NCBI RefSeq assembly: GCF_902859735.1
Contig: NZ_CADIJY010000021.1
Location: 1 to 64,000 of the forward strand
Reading direction: 5' to 3'
Length of the DNA: 64,000 nt
Origin: Achromobacter aegrifaciens
Lineage (GTDB): Bacteria > Pseudomonadota > Gammaproteobacteria > Burkholderiales > Burkholderiaceae_B
Program-made: the position numbers and the translations under genes
In this document: positions 47,978 to 57,182 of the stretch, piece by piece
Layout: every line of letters begins with the position of its first letter
Numbering within the stretch: position 1 is the first letter of the stretch
Notes under the pieces: model-generated
Seen by the model: the letters and a program-made list of their open reading frames with translations, nothing else
What the model was told of the DNA's origin: nothing
Databases searched by the model: none

Positions 47978-48410
47978 ATAAGTCCCCAAAATGGCGAGAT
48001 GAAAGGCAAACCGCAAACCCACCGCGCACAGAGCTGGGAGTCTGCGTGCCGCTGCGAACAAGTTAGCGGCGCATGCACTGAAGCCAGTGTCCAGCCTGCG
48101 CCAATTCGAAGTAACCCGGATTTCGAAGAACTACTTTCCATGGTTGGGATAATCACGGCCCTCTTACTAGCTACCCTCTTTGGAAACCTGCGTTAACGTG
48201 TTGATATCAAATGCGAATTAAGGCTCGCAAAAAATCAAACAAGCCTCAGACATTCTCCTGCCGCGCCTGACCGGCCAACAAGACTTGTTGGCTGATTCGC
48301 ACAATTCTGATGCGCAAACGCGACACTATTTGGCAAGCGCGGCCGTGCGCACCGCGCAGAAAAAAGCCCCTCGGCGTCCGTAGGGGCTTTTTCCTTGGTA
48401 GCGGGGCGAC
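47978..48410. other. Intergenic region upstream of the porin gene
   Basis: No gene is seen in these 433 bases. It is visibly more AT-rich than its surroundings, as expected of a strong porin promoter region, and contains a 10-bp palindrome TTGATATCAA (48201-48210) and a terminator at 48361-48392. A small RNA could be encoded here but no clear promoter-terminator pair defines one. Confidence 0.5.
48361..48392. terminator. Bidirectional intrinsic terminator after the DUF4148 gene
   Basis: AAAAAGCCCCT (48361-48371) pairs perfectly with AGGGGCTTTTT (48382-48392) around a 10-nt loop, 18 bases past the stop of the minus-strand DUF4148 gene. A/T runs on both sides let it work in either direction. 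Confidence 0.85.
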
Positions 48411-48794
48411 TTAACGGCCTTGGGGCGGATAGTCCAGTTCACCGAAGCTGTACTCGCCGCGCGCCTTGGCTTCAGCCAGTTCCTGGCGCACTTGTTCGCG
48501 GCTCTTGCCCGCGGTTTGCGACACGGCGGCCTTGGGCGGGTAGTCCAGTTCAGCAGAAGTCACCTGGCCAGCGGCCTTGGCGCTTTGCAGTTCCTGCTGG
48601 ACTTGTTCACGCGACAGGCTGGTGCGCTCGACGGTGGCGGGCGGGTAGTCCAGTTCACCAAACGTGACCTGGCCGGCGGCCTTGGCGGCTTGCAGTTCCT
48701 GCTGGACCTGTTCACGCGTCTTGCCATCGGCGTGAGCGGCGGACATACCCACCAACGTTGCGGTAACCATGAGTGCGGTAGCTAGGGCTTTCAT
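48411..48794 (-). CDS. DUF4148 protein with three tandem 27-residue repeats
   Basis: A 127-residue exported protein. Signal peptide residues 1-22 (ending AAHA), then three near-identical repeats at 26-52, 61-87 and 98-124, each built as [TS]REQV-x-QEL-x-x-AKA-x-G-x-x-[ST]-x-[GA]ELDYPP. The mature protein consists of little else. DUF4148 proteins are abundant in Burkholderiales, usually with one motif; function unknown, probably periplasmic. Own terminator downstream. Confidence 0.9.
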   Translation of the reverse strand: MKALATALMVTATLVGMSAAHADGKTREQVQQELQAAKAAGQVTFGELDYPPATVERTSLSREQVQQELQSAKAAGQVTSAELDYPPKAAVSQTAGKSREQVRQELAEAKARGEYSFGELDYPPQGR

Positions 48795-49177
48795 TGAGAT
48801 GACTCCATCCTAAACCTTGCACATCGTCTTCTGCCAGGCTGGCAGGTGCGATATGACAATTTGATTGCTGGGACGAAGTATCTGGCGATTGCAGCCTAGT
48901 AAAAACCCTTATTTTGGGGAACATATTTGCACAGATGGGACAATTACGGGATGTTATCGCCAGAATCTGCGCATTTTCTGCACAGTTCCCCATACCATCC
49001 AGCGACGGCAAGACTTGCCAGCATTCAGCGGGAAGCAAGCTAGGTAAGAGAACATATGCAGCTGATCGGGTGGATGCGCCGTTCAGCGTGGGGAAATAGA
49101 CATTTCTACTGGCGGGACAATTATTCCATTTATCATATGAATCCACCCAGAAATGGAATTAAATCGTGAGAGCCCCC
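48795..49177. other. AT-rich divergent regulatory region (DUF4148 gene / LysR gene)
   Basis: No gene is seen in these 383 bases. They are much more AT-rich than the flanking genes. GGGACAATTA occurs twice in the same orientation (48937-48946 and 49114-49123), and GACAATT a third time at 48855-48861. A 9-bp inverted repeat ATTCCATTT/AAATGGAAT (49123-49131 with 49151-49159) lies just before the LysR start. Both genes are expected to have their promoters here. Confidence 0.6.
49123..49159. promoter_or_regulatory. Inverted repeat upstream of the LysR gene
   Basis: ATTCCATTT and AAATGGAAT are perfect 9-bp reverse complements 19 bases apart, ending 18 bases before the LysR ATG. A likely autoregulatory site, though the half-site is not the usual T-N11-A form. 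Confidence 0.45.
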
Positions 49178-50068
49178 ATGGATATCCAGCTTAACGACAT
49201 CGCTCTGTTTGTCGAAGTCGCCAAGCGCAAGAACTTCAGCCACGCGGCCGAAGCCTTGAATATTCCCACGTCCACGCTCTCGCGCCGCGTCAGCGAACTG
49301 GAGCGCAGCATCGGCATGCGGCTGCTCAACCGCAGCACGCGCAAGATCGACCTGACCGAGGCCGGCGCCATCTACTTCGAACGCTGCCGTCATATCGTGG
49401 AAGAAGCGCGCATTGCGCACGATCAGTTGCTGGACATGGCGGTGCAACCCAAGGGACGCCTGCGCATCTCGCTGCCCACCAGCCTGGCGCAGCTGTTCCT
49501 GCCCGCCGTCATCAGCGAATTCCGCGAGCAGCATCCGGATATCGAATGCGACTTCGATCTGAGCATGCGCCCGATCGACCCCATCAGCAATCCGTTCGAC
49601 CTGATCCTGCGCTTTGGCCAGCAGCCGGACTCCAGCCTGATCTCGCGCAAGATCGTGCTGATGGCCCATCAGCTATATGCCTCTCCCGAGTACCTGGCCC
49701 GCCACGGCGAGCCTCGGGTGCCCGCGGATCTCAGCCATCACGAATGTCTGCGCCCCACCATGCGCGAGGAGTCATCCTTCTGGATGCTGCATTCGGGCGA
49801 CAAGGTGGAACGCGTACAAGTGTCGGGACGCCTGTCGGCCAACAACGTCGGCATGCTCGGACGGCTGGCCGGACAAGGCCTGGGCATCACGCCGCTGCTG
49901 GTCTTTGACGCGATGGAACGCGCAATCAAGCAAGCGGGCCTGGTGCGGGTGCTGCCGGAGTGGAGCCTGACGCCCCTGCCGCTCTTCGCGCTGCTGCCTT
50001 CGCGCATGCTGCCGGCGAAGACCAAGGCTTTCCTGGATTTCATACAACCCAGGTTGTCGGACGCTTGA
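49178..50068 (+). CDS. LysR-family transcriptional regulator
   Basis: A 296-residue regulator. N-terminal winged helix (residues 4-62) with AEALNIPTSTLSRRVSELERSIGMRLLNRSTR (split here: AEALNIPTSTLSRRV, then SELERSIGMRLLNRS), followed by a periplasmic-binding-like effector domain. It belongs to the group that includes DsdC/AaeR-like activators with the QLFLPAVISEF segment. ATG at 49178 is chosen over GTG at 49166. Divergent from the DUF4148 gene; target unknown. Convergent with apt. Confidence 0.9.
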   Translation: MDIQLNDIALFVEVAKRKNFSHAAEALNIPTSTLSRRVSELERSIGMRLLNRSTRKIDLTEAGAIYFERCRHIVEEARIAHDQLLDMAVQPKGRLRISLPTSLAQLFLPAVISEFREQHPDIECDFDLSMRPIDPISNPFDLILRFGQQPDSSLISRKIVLMAHQLYASPEYLARHGEPRVPADLSHHECLRPTMREESSFWMLHSGDKVERVQVSGRLSANNVGMLGRLAGQGLGITPLLVFDAMERAIKQAGLVRVLPEWSLTPLPLFALLPSRMLPAKTKAFLDFIQPRLSDA

Positions 50069-50086
50069 GCGGCGGTTGTTGATGAG

Positions 50087-50641
50087 TTACGCGGGCGTGT
50101 CGGCGCTGTACTGACAGACGGTGTAGAGCGGCGTGCCGGTGGCGGCGACCTTGGCGGAACCGCCCAGGTCGGGCAGATCGATGATGGCGGCCGCCTCGAC
50201 CACGTTGGCGCCCAGGCGCTGCAGCAGCTTGATGGCGGCCAGCATGGTGCCGCCGGTGGCGATCAGGTCGTCCACCAGCAGGACGCGCTGGCCGGTGCGC
50301 ACGGAGTCCGTGTGCATTTCAACCGACGCGTTGCCGTACTCGAGCGAGTACTCCTCGGCCACGGTGCGGAACGGCAGCTTGCCCTTCTTGCGCACCGGCA
50401 CAAAGCCCAGATTGAGTTCGTAAGCCAGCACGCTGCCCACGATGAAGCCGCGCGCATCCACGCCAGCCACCAGGTCCAGGCGCTGGCGCATATAGCGATA
50501 GACGAAGAGATCGATAAGCACCCGGAACGCGCGCGGATCCTGCAGCACGGGCGTGATGTCGCGAAAAATGACACCGGGTTGGGGCCAGTCTGGAACGCTG
50601 CGGATGGTGCGCCGGATGTACTCGGCGTTGTCGGTCTGCAT
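50087..50641 (-). CDS. apt: Adenine phosphoribosyltransferase
   Basis: A 184-residue purine-salvage enzyme converting adenine and PRPP to AMP. The PRPP loop [13 protein letters not shown] lies near residue 122, and [19 protein letters not shown] at the N-terminus is the family signature. ATG at 50641 gives the standard start. It lies 54 bases after cydC on the same strand and may be read with the cyd genes. Confidence 0.95.
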   Translation of the reverse strand: MQTDNAEYIRRTIRSVPDWPQPGVIFRDITPVLQDPRAFRVLIDLFVYRYMRQRLDLVAGVDARGFIVGSVLAYELNLGFVPVRKKGKLPFRTVAEEYSLEYGNASVEMHTDSVRTGQRVLLVDDLIATGGTMLAAIKLLQRLGANVVEAAAIIDLPDLGGSAKVAATGTPLYTVCQYSADTPA

Positions 50642-50695
50642 GGAAGACGGCCCTGAAGAATTGAAGCAAGGCGAACTATAACCTCGCAACAGCGC

Positions 50696-52399
50696 TTAAG
50701 CCAGGGTTGCCGTCCGCGATGACAATTCACATTGCTGTAGCCGGCCGCCCTGCAGTGCGTAGCGGCGATCGACCGCCCCTGCGGGCAACGCAGCGTGGGT
50801 GGCCAGCACCACGGCGCGTCCCCGCAAGGCGCCCGCCAGATCGCTGAAGAATGCCGCTTCGGCCTCGACGTCCAGACCGGCAGTGGGTTCGTCCAGCACG
50901 ATGACCGCAGCTGGCGACAACAGCGCACGCGCCAGGCACAAGCGGCGCGCCTGTCCCGCCGACAGCTGCGACCCAGTCTCCCCCGCCCAGGTGTCCAGGC
51001 CATCGGGCAGGCCACGCACGAAGTCGCCCAGCCGCGCAGCGTCCAGCGCGCGCCACAAGGCGGCGTCGTCCGCCTCGGGATCGCCGATGAGCAGATTGGT
51101 GCGCAGGGTTCCCAGGAACACGGGAGCGTCCTGCGACAGCAGCGCGATGCGCCGGTGCCAATCCGCCTGCGTACAGGCGCGCGCGTCGCAGCCGCCGAAA
51201 CGCACCTGTCCCGCCTGCGGGTCTTCCAGACGAAGGAGCAGGTGCAACAGTGTCGACTTGCCCGCGCCGCTGGGTCCCACGATGGCGATCCGTTCGCCAG
51301 GCGCCACGCGCAGGCTTACGCCGGCCAGCACGGGCGGACTCGCGGCCGCTCCCCGGGCGGGATAGGCAAAGCGCACGCCGTCCAGCTCCAGCGCGCCGCT
51401 CTCGGGCAAGGCCCGGGGCGTCGTCGGATCCTGCATGTCCGGCTCGCTTTGCGTGACTTCACGGATGCGTCCGGCCGCCGAGATGGCCGAGCCCATGCGC
51501 GATGCGCCTCGCATGATCGGGCCGGCCACTTCGAAAATGCCGATGACCGCCAGCAACAATCCGGCCAGCGTGGGACCTTCCATGCGCCCCATCTCCAGCG
51601 TGTCCAGGCCGAACCAGAGCAAGGCCAGCACCGATGCGCCGGCGGCGGCCTGCAGGAAAAACTGTCCCCGCGCAGCCACCCGCGCCTGGCTGCGGCGGGC
51701 GAGCGCACTGGCGTCGCACAGACGTTCGAAATGCGCGGCCGTCTGCGCCTGCGCGTGCAAGGCCACCATGTCGGCATGCCCATCCACCGCGTCCAGCGTC
51801 GCGGCGCGCAGTCCCGCCGCGCTCTCCTGGGCCGCCGCGCCAGGTTTGCGCGCGGCGCGCAGCAGCCACAAGGGCACCAGCACGCATGCGACCAGCAAGG
51901 CCAGGGCCAGCGCCAGTGCGGCGGCGGGCACCCACGATCCCAACACCGCGGTCAACACCGCTCCCGCCAGGATGGCGGTGATCAAGGGCGCCAGCACAAA
52001 CAGGAAGACCGTATCGAGCGCGTCGACGTCGCCCGTCATGCGCGCCACCAGATCGCCGTCGCGATAGCGCGCCAATTGCCGCGGCGTAAGCCGGATCAAG
52101 GCCGAGAACACTTTGGCGCGCAGGTCCGCCAGCAGGCGCAGCGTGGCGGAATGGCCCACTACGCGGTCGGCGTAACGCGCCACGATGCGCAGGAACGACA
52201 AACCCCGCACCAGCGCCGAAGGCGCAAACAGATTGAACGCGCCGCCCGCCCCCGCCAGCGCCGCGCCGGTCAGGAACCAGCCCGACACGCCCAGCAGGCC
52301 CACGCCGGCCGCCACGGTGGCCAGCGCGCAGAACAATGCGAGTAAAAGCCCGCTTTTACGGCGCACATAGAGCGGCAGGAGCAACAACAGATTCTTCAT
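50696..52399 (-). CDS. cydC: Thiol reductant ABC exporter subunit CydC
   Basis: A 567-residue half-transporter that with CydD exports glutathione and cysteine to the periplasm and is needed for cytochrome bd assembly. Six membrane helices (about 15-300) precede an ATPase with Walker A GPSGAGKSTLL, signature LSAGQARR and Walker B VIVLDEPTAGLD. The ATG overlaps the cydD stop by 4 nt; the frame continues upstream inside cydD but without family similarity. Confidence 0.94.
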   Translation of the reverse strand: MKNLLLLLPLYVRRKSGLLLALFCALATVAAGVGLLGVSGWFLTGAALAGAGGAFNLFAPSALVRGLSFLRIVARYADRVVGHSATLRLLADLRAKVFSALIRLTPRQLARYRDGDLVARMTGDVDALDTVFLFVLAPLITAILAGAVLTAVLGSWVPAAALALALALLVACVLVPLWLLRAARKPGAAAQESAAGLRAATLDAVDGHADMVALHAQAQTAAHFERLCDASALARRSQARVAARGQFFLQAAAGASVLALLWFGLDTLEMGRMEGPTLAGLLLAVIGIFEVAGPIMRGASRMGSAISAAGRIREVTQSEPDMQDPTTPRALPESGALELDGVRFAYPARGAAASPPVLAGVSLRVAPGERIAIVGPSGAGKSTLLHLLLRLEDPQAGQVRFGGCDARACTQADWHRRIALLSQDAPVFLGTLRTNLLIGDPEADDAALWRALDAARLGDFVRGLPDGLDTWAGETGSQLSAGQARRLCLARALLSPAAVIVLDEPTAGLDVEAEAAFFSDLAGALRGRAVVLATHAALPAGAVDRRYALQGGRLQQCELSSRTATLA

Positions 52400-54174
52400 G
52401 CGTCTTCCACTTTTCCGCCAACCACCTGCAACGTCCTGCCCAGCCGGGCCGCCACCGCGGGCGCGTGCGTTGCCAGCAACAAGGTGCGGCCGGCGGAGAA
52501 TTCCAGGATCGCGTCCAGCACGCGCGCCTGCGTGCCTTCGTCCAGATGCGCCGTGGGTTCGTCCAGCAGGATCAAGCCCGGATCGCGCAGGAATAGACGC
52601 GCCAGCGCGACGCGCTGCGCCTGGCCGCCGGACAGGCCGTGCCCGCGGCCGCCCAGTTGCGTCGCCAGCCCTTGCGGCAGGGCCTCGGCGAACTCCAGCA
52701 CGCAGGCGCGGCGCGCGGCCGTCTGCACTTCGGCATCGGAAGCCTCCGGACGCCCCAGGCGAATGTTGTCGGCGATGGATCCCGTCAGCAGCTGCGGCTT
52801 CTGCCCAATCAGCGCCACGCGCTGGCGCAGTGCCGCCTCGCCCCAATCCGGCAAGGGCACGCCGTCGATGCGGATATCGCCTTGAAACGGCCGCAGGCGC
52901 GCAATCGCCTCGATCAGGGAGGATTTGCCGATGCCGCTGGGCCCCATCAGCGCGGCATGCTCGCCGGGCGCCAAGGTCAGGCCAGCGTCCGCCAGTACCG
53001 CCTGGCTGCGGCCTGGCGCGTCAAGGTTCAAACCCGCGATGGCCAGGGCGGCGCCGGCGCCGCGGCTTGCGGAAACGCGTCCCGGGCCTGCGGCGGCCTT
53101 GCGTGCGCCAGGCGCTCCATCGGTTGCAGCATCGCCAGCCTGCGGCAAGCCATCGAACAGCAGGGAGATCTGCGAAACTGCCGCAAGCGCGGCCGCGCGA
53201 TCGTGATAGTGCGCCGCGAACTGGCGCAACGGTGCATAGACCTCCGGCGCCATCAGCAGACAGAAGAGCCCTGCCTGCAGAGTGAGCGGCGACCAGCGCA
53301 GATCCAGGAATCCCAGATAGGTCAATCCGATGTAGACCGCCACCCCGGCCACGCCCAGCGCCGCGAAGAACTCCAGCACCGCCGATGAAAGAAACGCGAT
53401 GCGCAGCACCGACATCGTGCGTTGGCGCAGCGCGTCGCTGGCCGCCACGACGGACTCGGCTTCAGCCTCGGCGCGGCCATAGAGCTTCAGGGTGGACAGA
53501 CCGCGCAGCCGATCGGCAAAGAAGCCCGACAAGCGCGCAAAGGCGCGCAGGTGCCGGCGGCTTGCGCCCTGGGCGCCCCAGCCCACCAGGGCCATGAACA
53601 AGGGAATCAACGGCGCCGTGATCAGCAGGACCAGTCCGGCAATCACGTCCATCGGCAGCAGCACCACCGAAAAAGCGACCGGCAGCATGGCGGCCGCGGC
53701 CATGGCGGGCAGGTACTTGGCAAAGAACCCGTCCAGGGCCTCGACCTGGTCCACCACTGCGCTCGCCAGTTCTCCCGACGCCTGCCCCCGGCTCCAGTAC
53801 GGCCCCTTCTGCACCAAACGCCGGAAAAGCGACAGCCTCACGTGGCGCTTGATGCGCTCGGCCGCATCCGCGCCCGCGCGCTCGCCCGCCCAGGTGATGC
53901 AGGCGCGCACCAGCATGAGCCCTGCGATAGCCAGGATGTCGCCCAGCAGCTCCTGCCGGGGCGCCTGCCTGACGATGGCCGCGTCGAGCACGCTGGCCAG
54001 CAACCAGGCCTGCACCACCAGCAAGGCGCCGCTGACCAGAGGCGCGGCGCCCGCCAGCATCAGCGGCAGCCTGGCCGTCTTGGCGAGCGCCATCAACCAC
54101 CGCGACTGTTCGCGCGGCGGTTTGTTCAGGGTGGCCGAGGGATCGTGCTCGAGGCTGCTGGCGCCGCCGCTCAC
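52396..54174 (-). CDS. cydD: Thiol reductant ABC exporter subunit CydD
   Basis: A 592-residue half-transporter partner of CydC. Membrane domain about 30-340, ATPase with Walker A GPSGIGKSSLI, signature LSGGQAQRV and Walker B LILLDEPTAHLD. A 30-residue alanine/glycine-rich insert near 350-385 separates the domains. The start is GTG at 54174, overlapping the cydX stop by 4 nt (GTGA). Confidence 0.94.
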   Translation of the reverse strand: MSGGASSLEHDPSATLNKPPREQSRWLMALAKTARLPLMLAGAAPLVSGALLVVQAWLLASVLDAAIVRQAPRQELLGDILAIAGLMLVRACITWAGERAGADAAERIKRHVRLSLFRRLVQKGPYWSRGQASGELASAVVDQVEALDGFFAKYLPAMAAAAMLPVAFSVVLLPMDVIAGLVLLITAPLIPLFMALVGWGAQGASRRHLRAFARLSGFFADRLRGLSTLKLYGRAEAEAESVVAASDALRQRTMSVLRIAFLSSAVLEFFAALGVAGVAVYIGLTYLGFLDLRWSPLTLQAGLFCLLMAPEVYAPLRQFAAHYHDRAAALAAVSQISLLFDGLPQAGDAATDGAPGARKAAAGPGRVSASRGAGAALAIAGLNLDAPGRSQAVLADAGLTLAPGEHAALMGPSGIGKSSLIEAIARLRPFQGDIRIDGVPLPDWGEAALRQRVALIGQKPQLLTGSIADNIRLGRPEASDAEVQTAARRACVLEFAEALPQGLATQLGGRGHGLSGGQAQRVALARLFLRDPGLILLDEPTAHLDEGTQARVLDAILEFSAGRTLLLATHAPAVAARLGRTLQVVGGKVEDA

Positions 54175-54296
54175 TCGTCTTCGCGGCTGGCGCGCGGATC
54201 ATGGGTATGACCCTCGCGCAGCTCGAACCACATTGCATTGAGGATGGCGAAGGCGCACGCCAGGCCCAGACCGAGTATCCACGAGAAATACCACAT
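54171..54296 (-). CDS. cydX: Cytochrome bd oxidase small subunit CydX
   Basis: A 41-residue single-helix protein starting MWYFSWILGLGLACAFAIL, the hallmark of CydX/YbgT, with a charged C-terminal tail (FELREGHTHD...). It stabilises the haems of cytochrome bd. AAGGAG lies 9 bases before the ATG at 54296, 16 bases after the cydB stop, and the stop overlaps the cydD start. At this length it is easily missed by gene finders. Confidence 0.93.
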   Translation of the reverse strand: MWYFSWILGLGLACAFAILNAMWFELREGHTHDPRASREDE

Positions 54297-54312
54297 GGTG
54301 GAGGCTCCTTTA

Positions 54313-55467
54313 TCAGTATGAGTTGGGCGTGTCGCCGACCGACTCATGGGTGACCTTGCCGCGCATGACGCGGTAGACCCAGGCGGTGTAGACGGTCACG
54401 ATGGGCAGGAAGATGGCGACCGCGATCACCATGATCCATAGCGTCAAGTGGCTGGAGGATCCGTCCCAAATGGTCAGGCCGGCCTGCGGCTTGGTCGACG
54501 AGGGCATGATGAACGGGAAGAGCGAAAAGCCCACCGTCAGGATCACGCCAGCGATCGACACCGACGACGCCAGGAACGCCAGCACGTTGGCGCGCACGCT
54601 AAGCAGCAGCGCCACCAGGACGGCGCCGCCCACGCCCAGCGCGGGCGCGATCCACATCAGCGGCCATTTCGCGTAGTTGGCCATCCAGGCGCCGTTTTGC
54701 ACCGTCACGGCCTTGAGCATCGGGTCCGACGGACCGGCCATGTCCACCGCGCTGGTGATCACGTGGCCAGGCAAGCCGCTTGCCACCCAGAAGCCGCCCG
54801 CTGCGAACAGCGCCGCGGTCAGCAAGGCGCACAGCCTGCCCCAGTTGCGGGCGCGCGACGAGATCGGGTCTTCCGTGCGCCAGGCCAGCAACACGGCGCC
54901 GTGCATGGCCAGCATCACCACGCTGAGCACGCCGGCCAACAACGCGAACGGCATGAACAACTGGTAGAAGTGGCCTTCATAGATCGGACGCAAGGTCACC
55001 GGATCGAACGTGAACGGCACGCCCAGGATGATGTTGCCCATGGCCACGCCGAACACCAGCGAGGCCACCACGCCCGAGAAACAGAGCACGCCGTCCCAGC
55101 GGTTGCGCCAGCTGGTGCCTTCCATCTTGCTGCGGTACTTGAAGCCGACCGGCCGCAGGATCAGCGCGATCAGCACCAGCATCATCGCCAGATAGAACCC
55201 GGAGAACGACGCGGCGTACAGCAAGGGCCATGCCGCGAAAATGGCGCCGCCCGCGGTGATGAGCCAGACCTGGTTGCCTTCCCAGACCGGTCCCACCACG
55301 TTGATCACCACCCGGCGCTCGGCGTCGGTCTTGGCTACCACCGGCAGCAGCGCGGCCACGCCCAGGTCAAAGCCGTCCATGACGGCGAAGCCGATGAGCA
55401 ACGCGCCCAGCAGCACCCACCAGACCACGCGCAGCGTGCCGTAGTCGAAAGGAATAAGAGTATCCAT
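54313..55467 (-). CDS. cydB: Cytochrome bd ubiquinol oxidase subunit II
   Basis: A 384-residue membrane subunit of the bd-type terminal oxidase. PFDYGTLRVVWWVLLGALLIGFAVMDGFDLGVAAL (in parts: VWWVLLGALLIGFAVMDGFD) is the conserved N-terminus; eight or nine helices follow. It supports CydA structurally. ATG at 55467, 13 bases after the cydA stop. Confidence 0.95.
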   Translation of the reverse strand: MDTLIPFDYGTLRVVWWVLLGALLIGFAVMDGFDLGVAALLPVVAKTDAERRVVINVVGPVWEGNQVWLITAGGAIFAAWPLLYAASFSGFYLAMMLVLIALILRPVGFKYRSKMEGTSWRNRWDGVLCFSGVVASLVFGVAMGNIILGVPFTFDPVTLRPIYEGHFYQLFMPFALLAGVLSVVMLAMHGAVLLAWRTEDPISSRARNWGRLCALLTAALFAAGGFWVASGLPGHVITSAVDMAGPSDPMLKAVTVQNGAWMANYAKWPLMWIAPALGVGGAVLVALLLSVRANVLAFLASSVSIAGVILTVGFSLFPFIMPSSTKPQAGLTIWDGSSSHLTLWIMVIAVAIFLPIVTVYTAWVYRVMRGKVTHESVGDTPNSY

Positions 55468-55480
55468 CGCTGTCTCTCCT

Positions 55481-57055
55481 TCAGGCCCGCACGGCAGCGT
55501 GCACAGGATCGGCGGCGGCAGCGCCGGGCGCCGGCCCATCGGATTTCGGTCCCTTCCTCACGGCGTGCAGCATCACCTTCACGCCGATGATCAGCAGCAC
55601 CGTGTACAGCACCAGGAATATCGTCAGGCTGATCGCCAGGTCGACGATAGTCAGGCCGGAAGCCGCGTAGTAGGTCGGCAGCACGCCTTCGATCACCCAG
55701 GGCTGGCGGCCGTATTCGGCAACGAACCAACCGCTTTCGATGGCGACCCAGGGCAGCGGCAGGCTCCACAACGCCACCTTGAGCAGACCGCGCCGGCTGT
55801 CCAGCCGCCCGCGCGAGGCCAGCCAGAAGGCCACGCCGAAGAACAGGATCAGGTACATGCCCACCGCTACCATGATGCGGAACGCCCAGAACAGCGGCGC
55901 CACGTTGGGCACGGTATCGACGGCGGCCTTTTTGATGTCGTCTTCGGTGACCTTGCTCATGTCGGGCTGATAGCGCTTGACCAGCAGCGCATAGCCCAGG
56001 TCGGGCCAGGTCTTGTCAAACACCATGCGCGCGTCCACGTCCTTGGGATTGGCGCGGATCTTCTGCAAGGCGTCATAGGCCACCATGCCATCGCGGATGC
56101 GGTTTTCGGCGCGGCGGATCAGGTCGTCGATGCCCAGCAGCGGCGTGGTGAGCGAACGCGTGCCGATGATGCCCATGACGTAGGGAATCTCGATGGCGAA
56201 GTCGTTCTTGCGCTCGGCCTGGTTGGGGATGGCGATCAGGTTGAAGGACGCGGGGGCCGGCTCGGTGTGCCACATGGACTCGATGGCCGCGATCTTCATC
56301 TTCTGGTGTTCGGTGGTGAGGTAGCCACTTTCGTCTCCCAGCACCACGACCGACAGCGCCGAGGCCAGACCGAAGCTGGCGGCGACCGCCATCGAGCGCT
56401 TGGCCAGGTCGATGTGGCGGCCCTTCAGGAGGTACCAGGCGCTGATCGACATGACGAACATGGCGCCCGCGACGTAGCCTGCGCTGACCGTGTGCACGAA
56501 CTTGGCCTGCGCCACGGGATTGAAGATCACCGCGGCGAAGTCGGTCATCTCCATGCGCATGGTGTCGGGATTGAAGATCGAACCGACCGGATTCTGCATC
56601 CAGCCGTTGGCGATCAGGATCCACAGCGCCGAAAAATTGGTGCCGAACGCCACCAGCCAGGTCACGATCAGGTGGCTGACCTTGGACATGCGGTTCCAGC
56701 CGAAGAAGAACAGGCCGACGAAGGTCGCTTCCAGGAAGAAGGCCATCAGCCCTTCGAGCGCCAGCGGCGCGCCGAAGATGTCGCCTACGTAATGGCTGTA
56801 GTAGGACCAGTTCATGCCGAACTGGAACTCCATCACGACGCCGGTGGCGACGCCCAATGCGAAGTTGATGCCGAAGAGCGTGCCCCAGAACATCGTCATC
56901 CGCTTCCAGATGGCGCGGCCGGTCATGACGTACACGCTTTCCATGATGGCCAGGATGAACGACAGGCCTAGCGTGAGGGGGACGAAGAGGAAGTGGTAGA
57001 GCGCGGTCGCGGCAAACTGGAATCGCGACAGATTTACGACGTCGAGATCAATCAT
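55481..57055 (-). CDS. cydA: Cytochrome bd ubiquinol oxidase subunit I
   Basis: A 524-residue membrane subunit carrying the three haems and the quinol site. The N-terminal haem histidine is H21 (ALYHFLFVPLT), and GDESGYLTTEHQKMKIAAIE holds the quinone-site lysine and glutamate region. Length close to E. coli CydA (522) indicates the long Q-loop form. ATG at 57055 is preceded by GGGAG. First structural gene of cydABXDC-apt, downstream of the GbsR/MarR-like regulator gene, 127 bases apart. Confidence 0.95.
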   Translation of the reverse strand: MIDLDVVNLSRFQFAATALYHFLFVPLTLGLSFILAIMESVYVMTGRAIWKRMTMFWGTLFGINFALGVATGVVMEFQFGMNWSYYSHYVGDIFGAPLALEGLMAFFLEATFVGLFFFGWNRMSKVSHLIVTWLVAFGTNFSALWILIANGWMQNPVGSIFNPDTMRMEMTDFAAVIFNPVAQAKFVHTVSAGYVAGAMFVMSISAWYLLKGRHIDLAKRSMAVAASFGLASALSVVVLGDESGYLTTEHQKMKIAAIESMWHTEPAPASFNLIAIPNQAERKNDFAIEIPYVMGIIGTRSLTTPLLGIDDLIRRAENRIRDGMVAYDALQKIRANPKDVDARMVFDKTWPDLGYALLVKRYQPDMSKVTEDDIKKAAVDTVPNVAPLFWAFRIMVAVGMYLILFFGVAFWLASRGRLDSRRGLLKVALWSLPLPWVAIESGWFVAEYGRQPWVIEGVLPTYYAASGLTIVDLAISLTIFLVLYTVLLIIGVKVMLHAVRKGPKSDGPAPGAAAADPVHAAVRA

Positions 57056-57182
57056 TGGGTCGCTCCCAAGCAGTTGAGGTGCCGCGGCAACCGGCATGGT
57101 TCCCAGGCCGTCTCTCGCGCCATGTTACGGGCGTTGCATACAACTTCATAGAGGTTTCCTGAAAAATCGGGGCGGATCAGGC

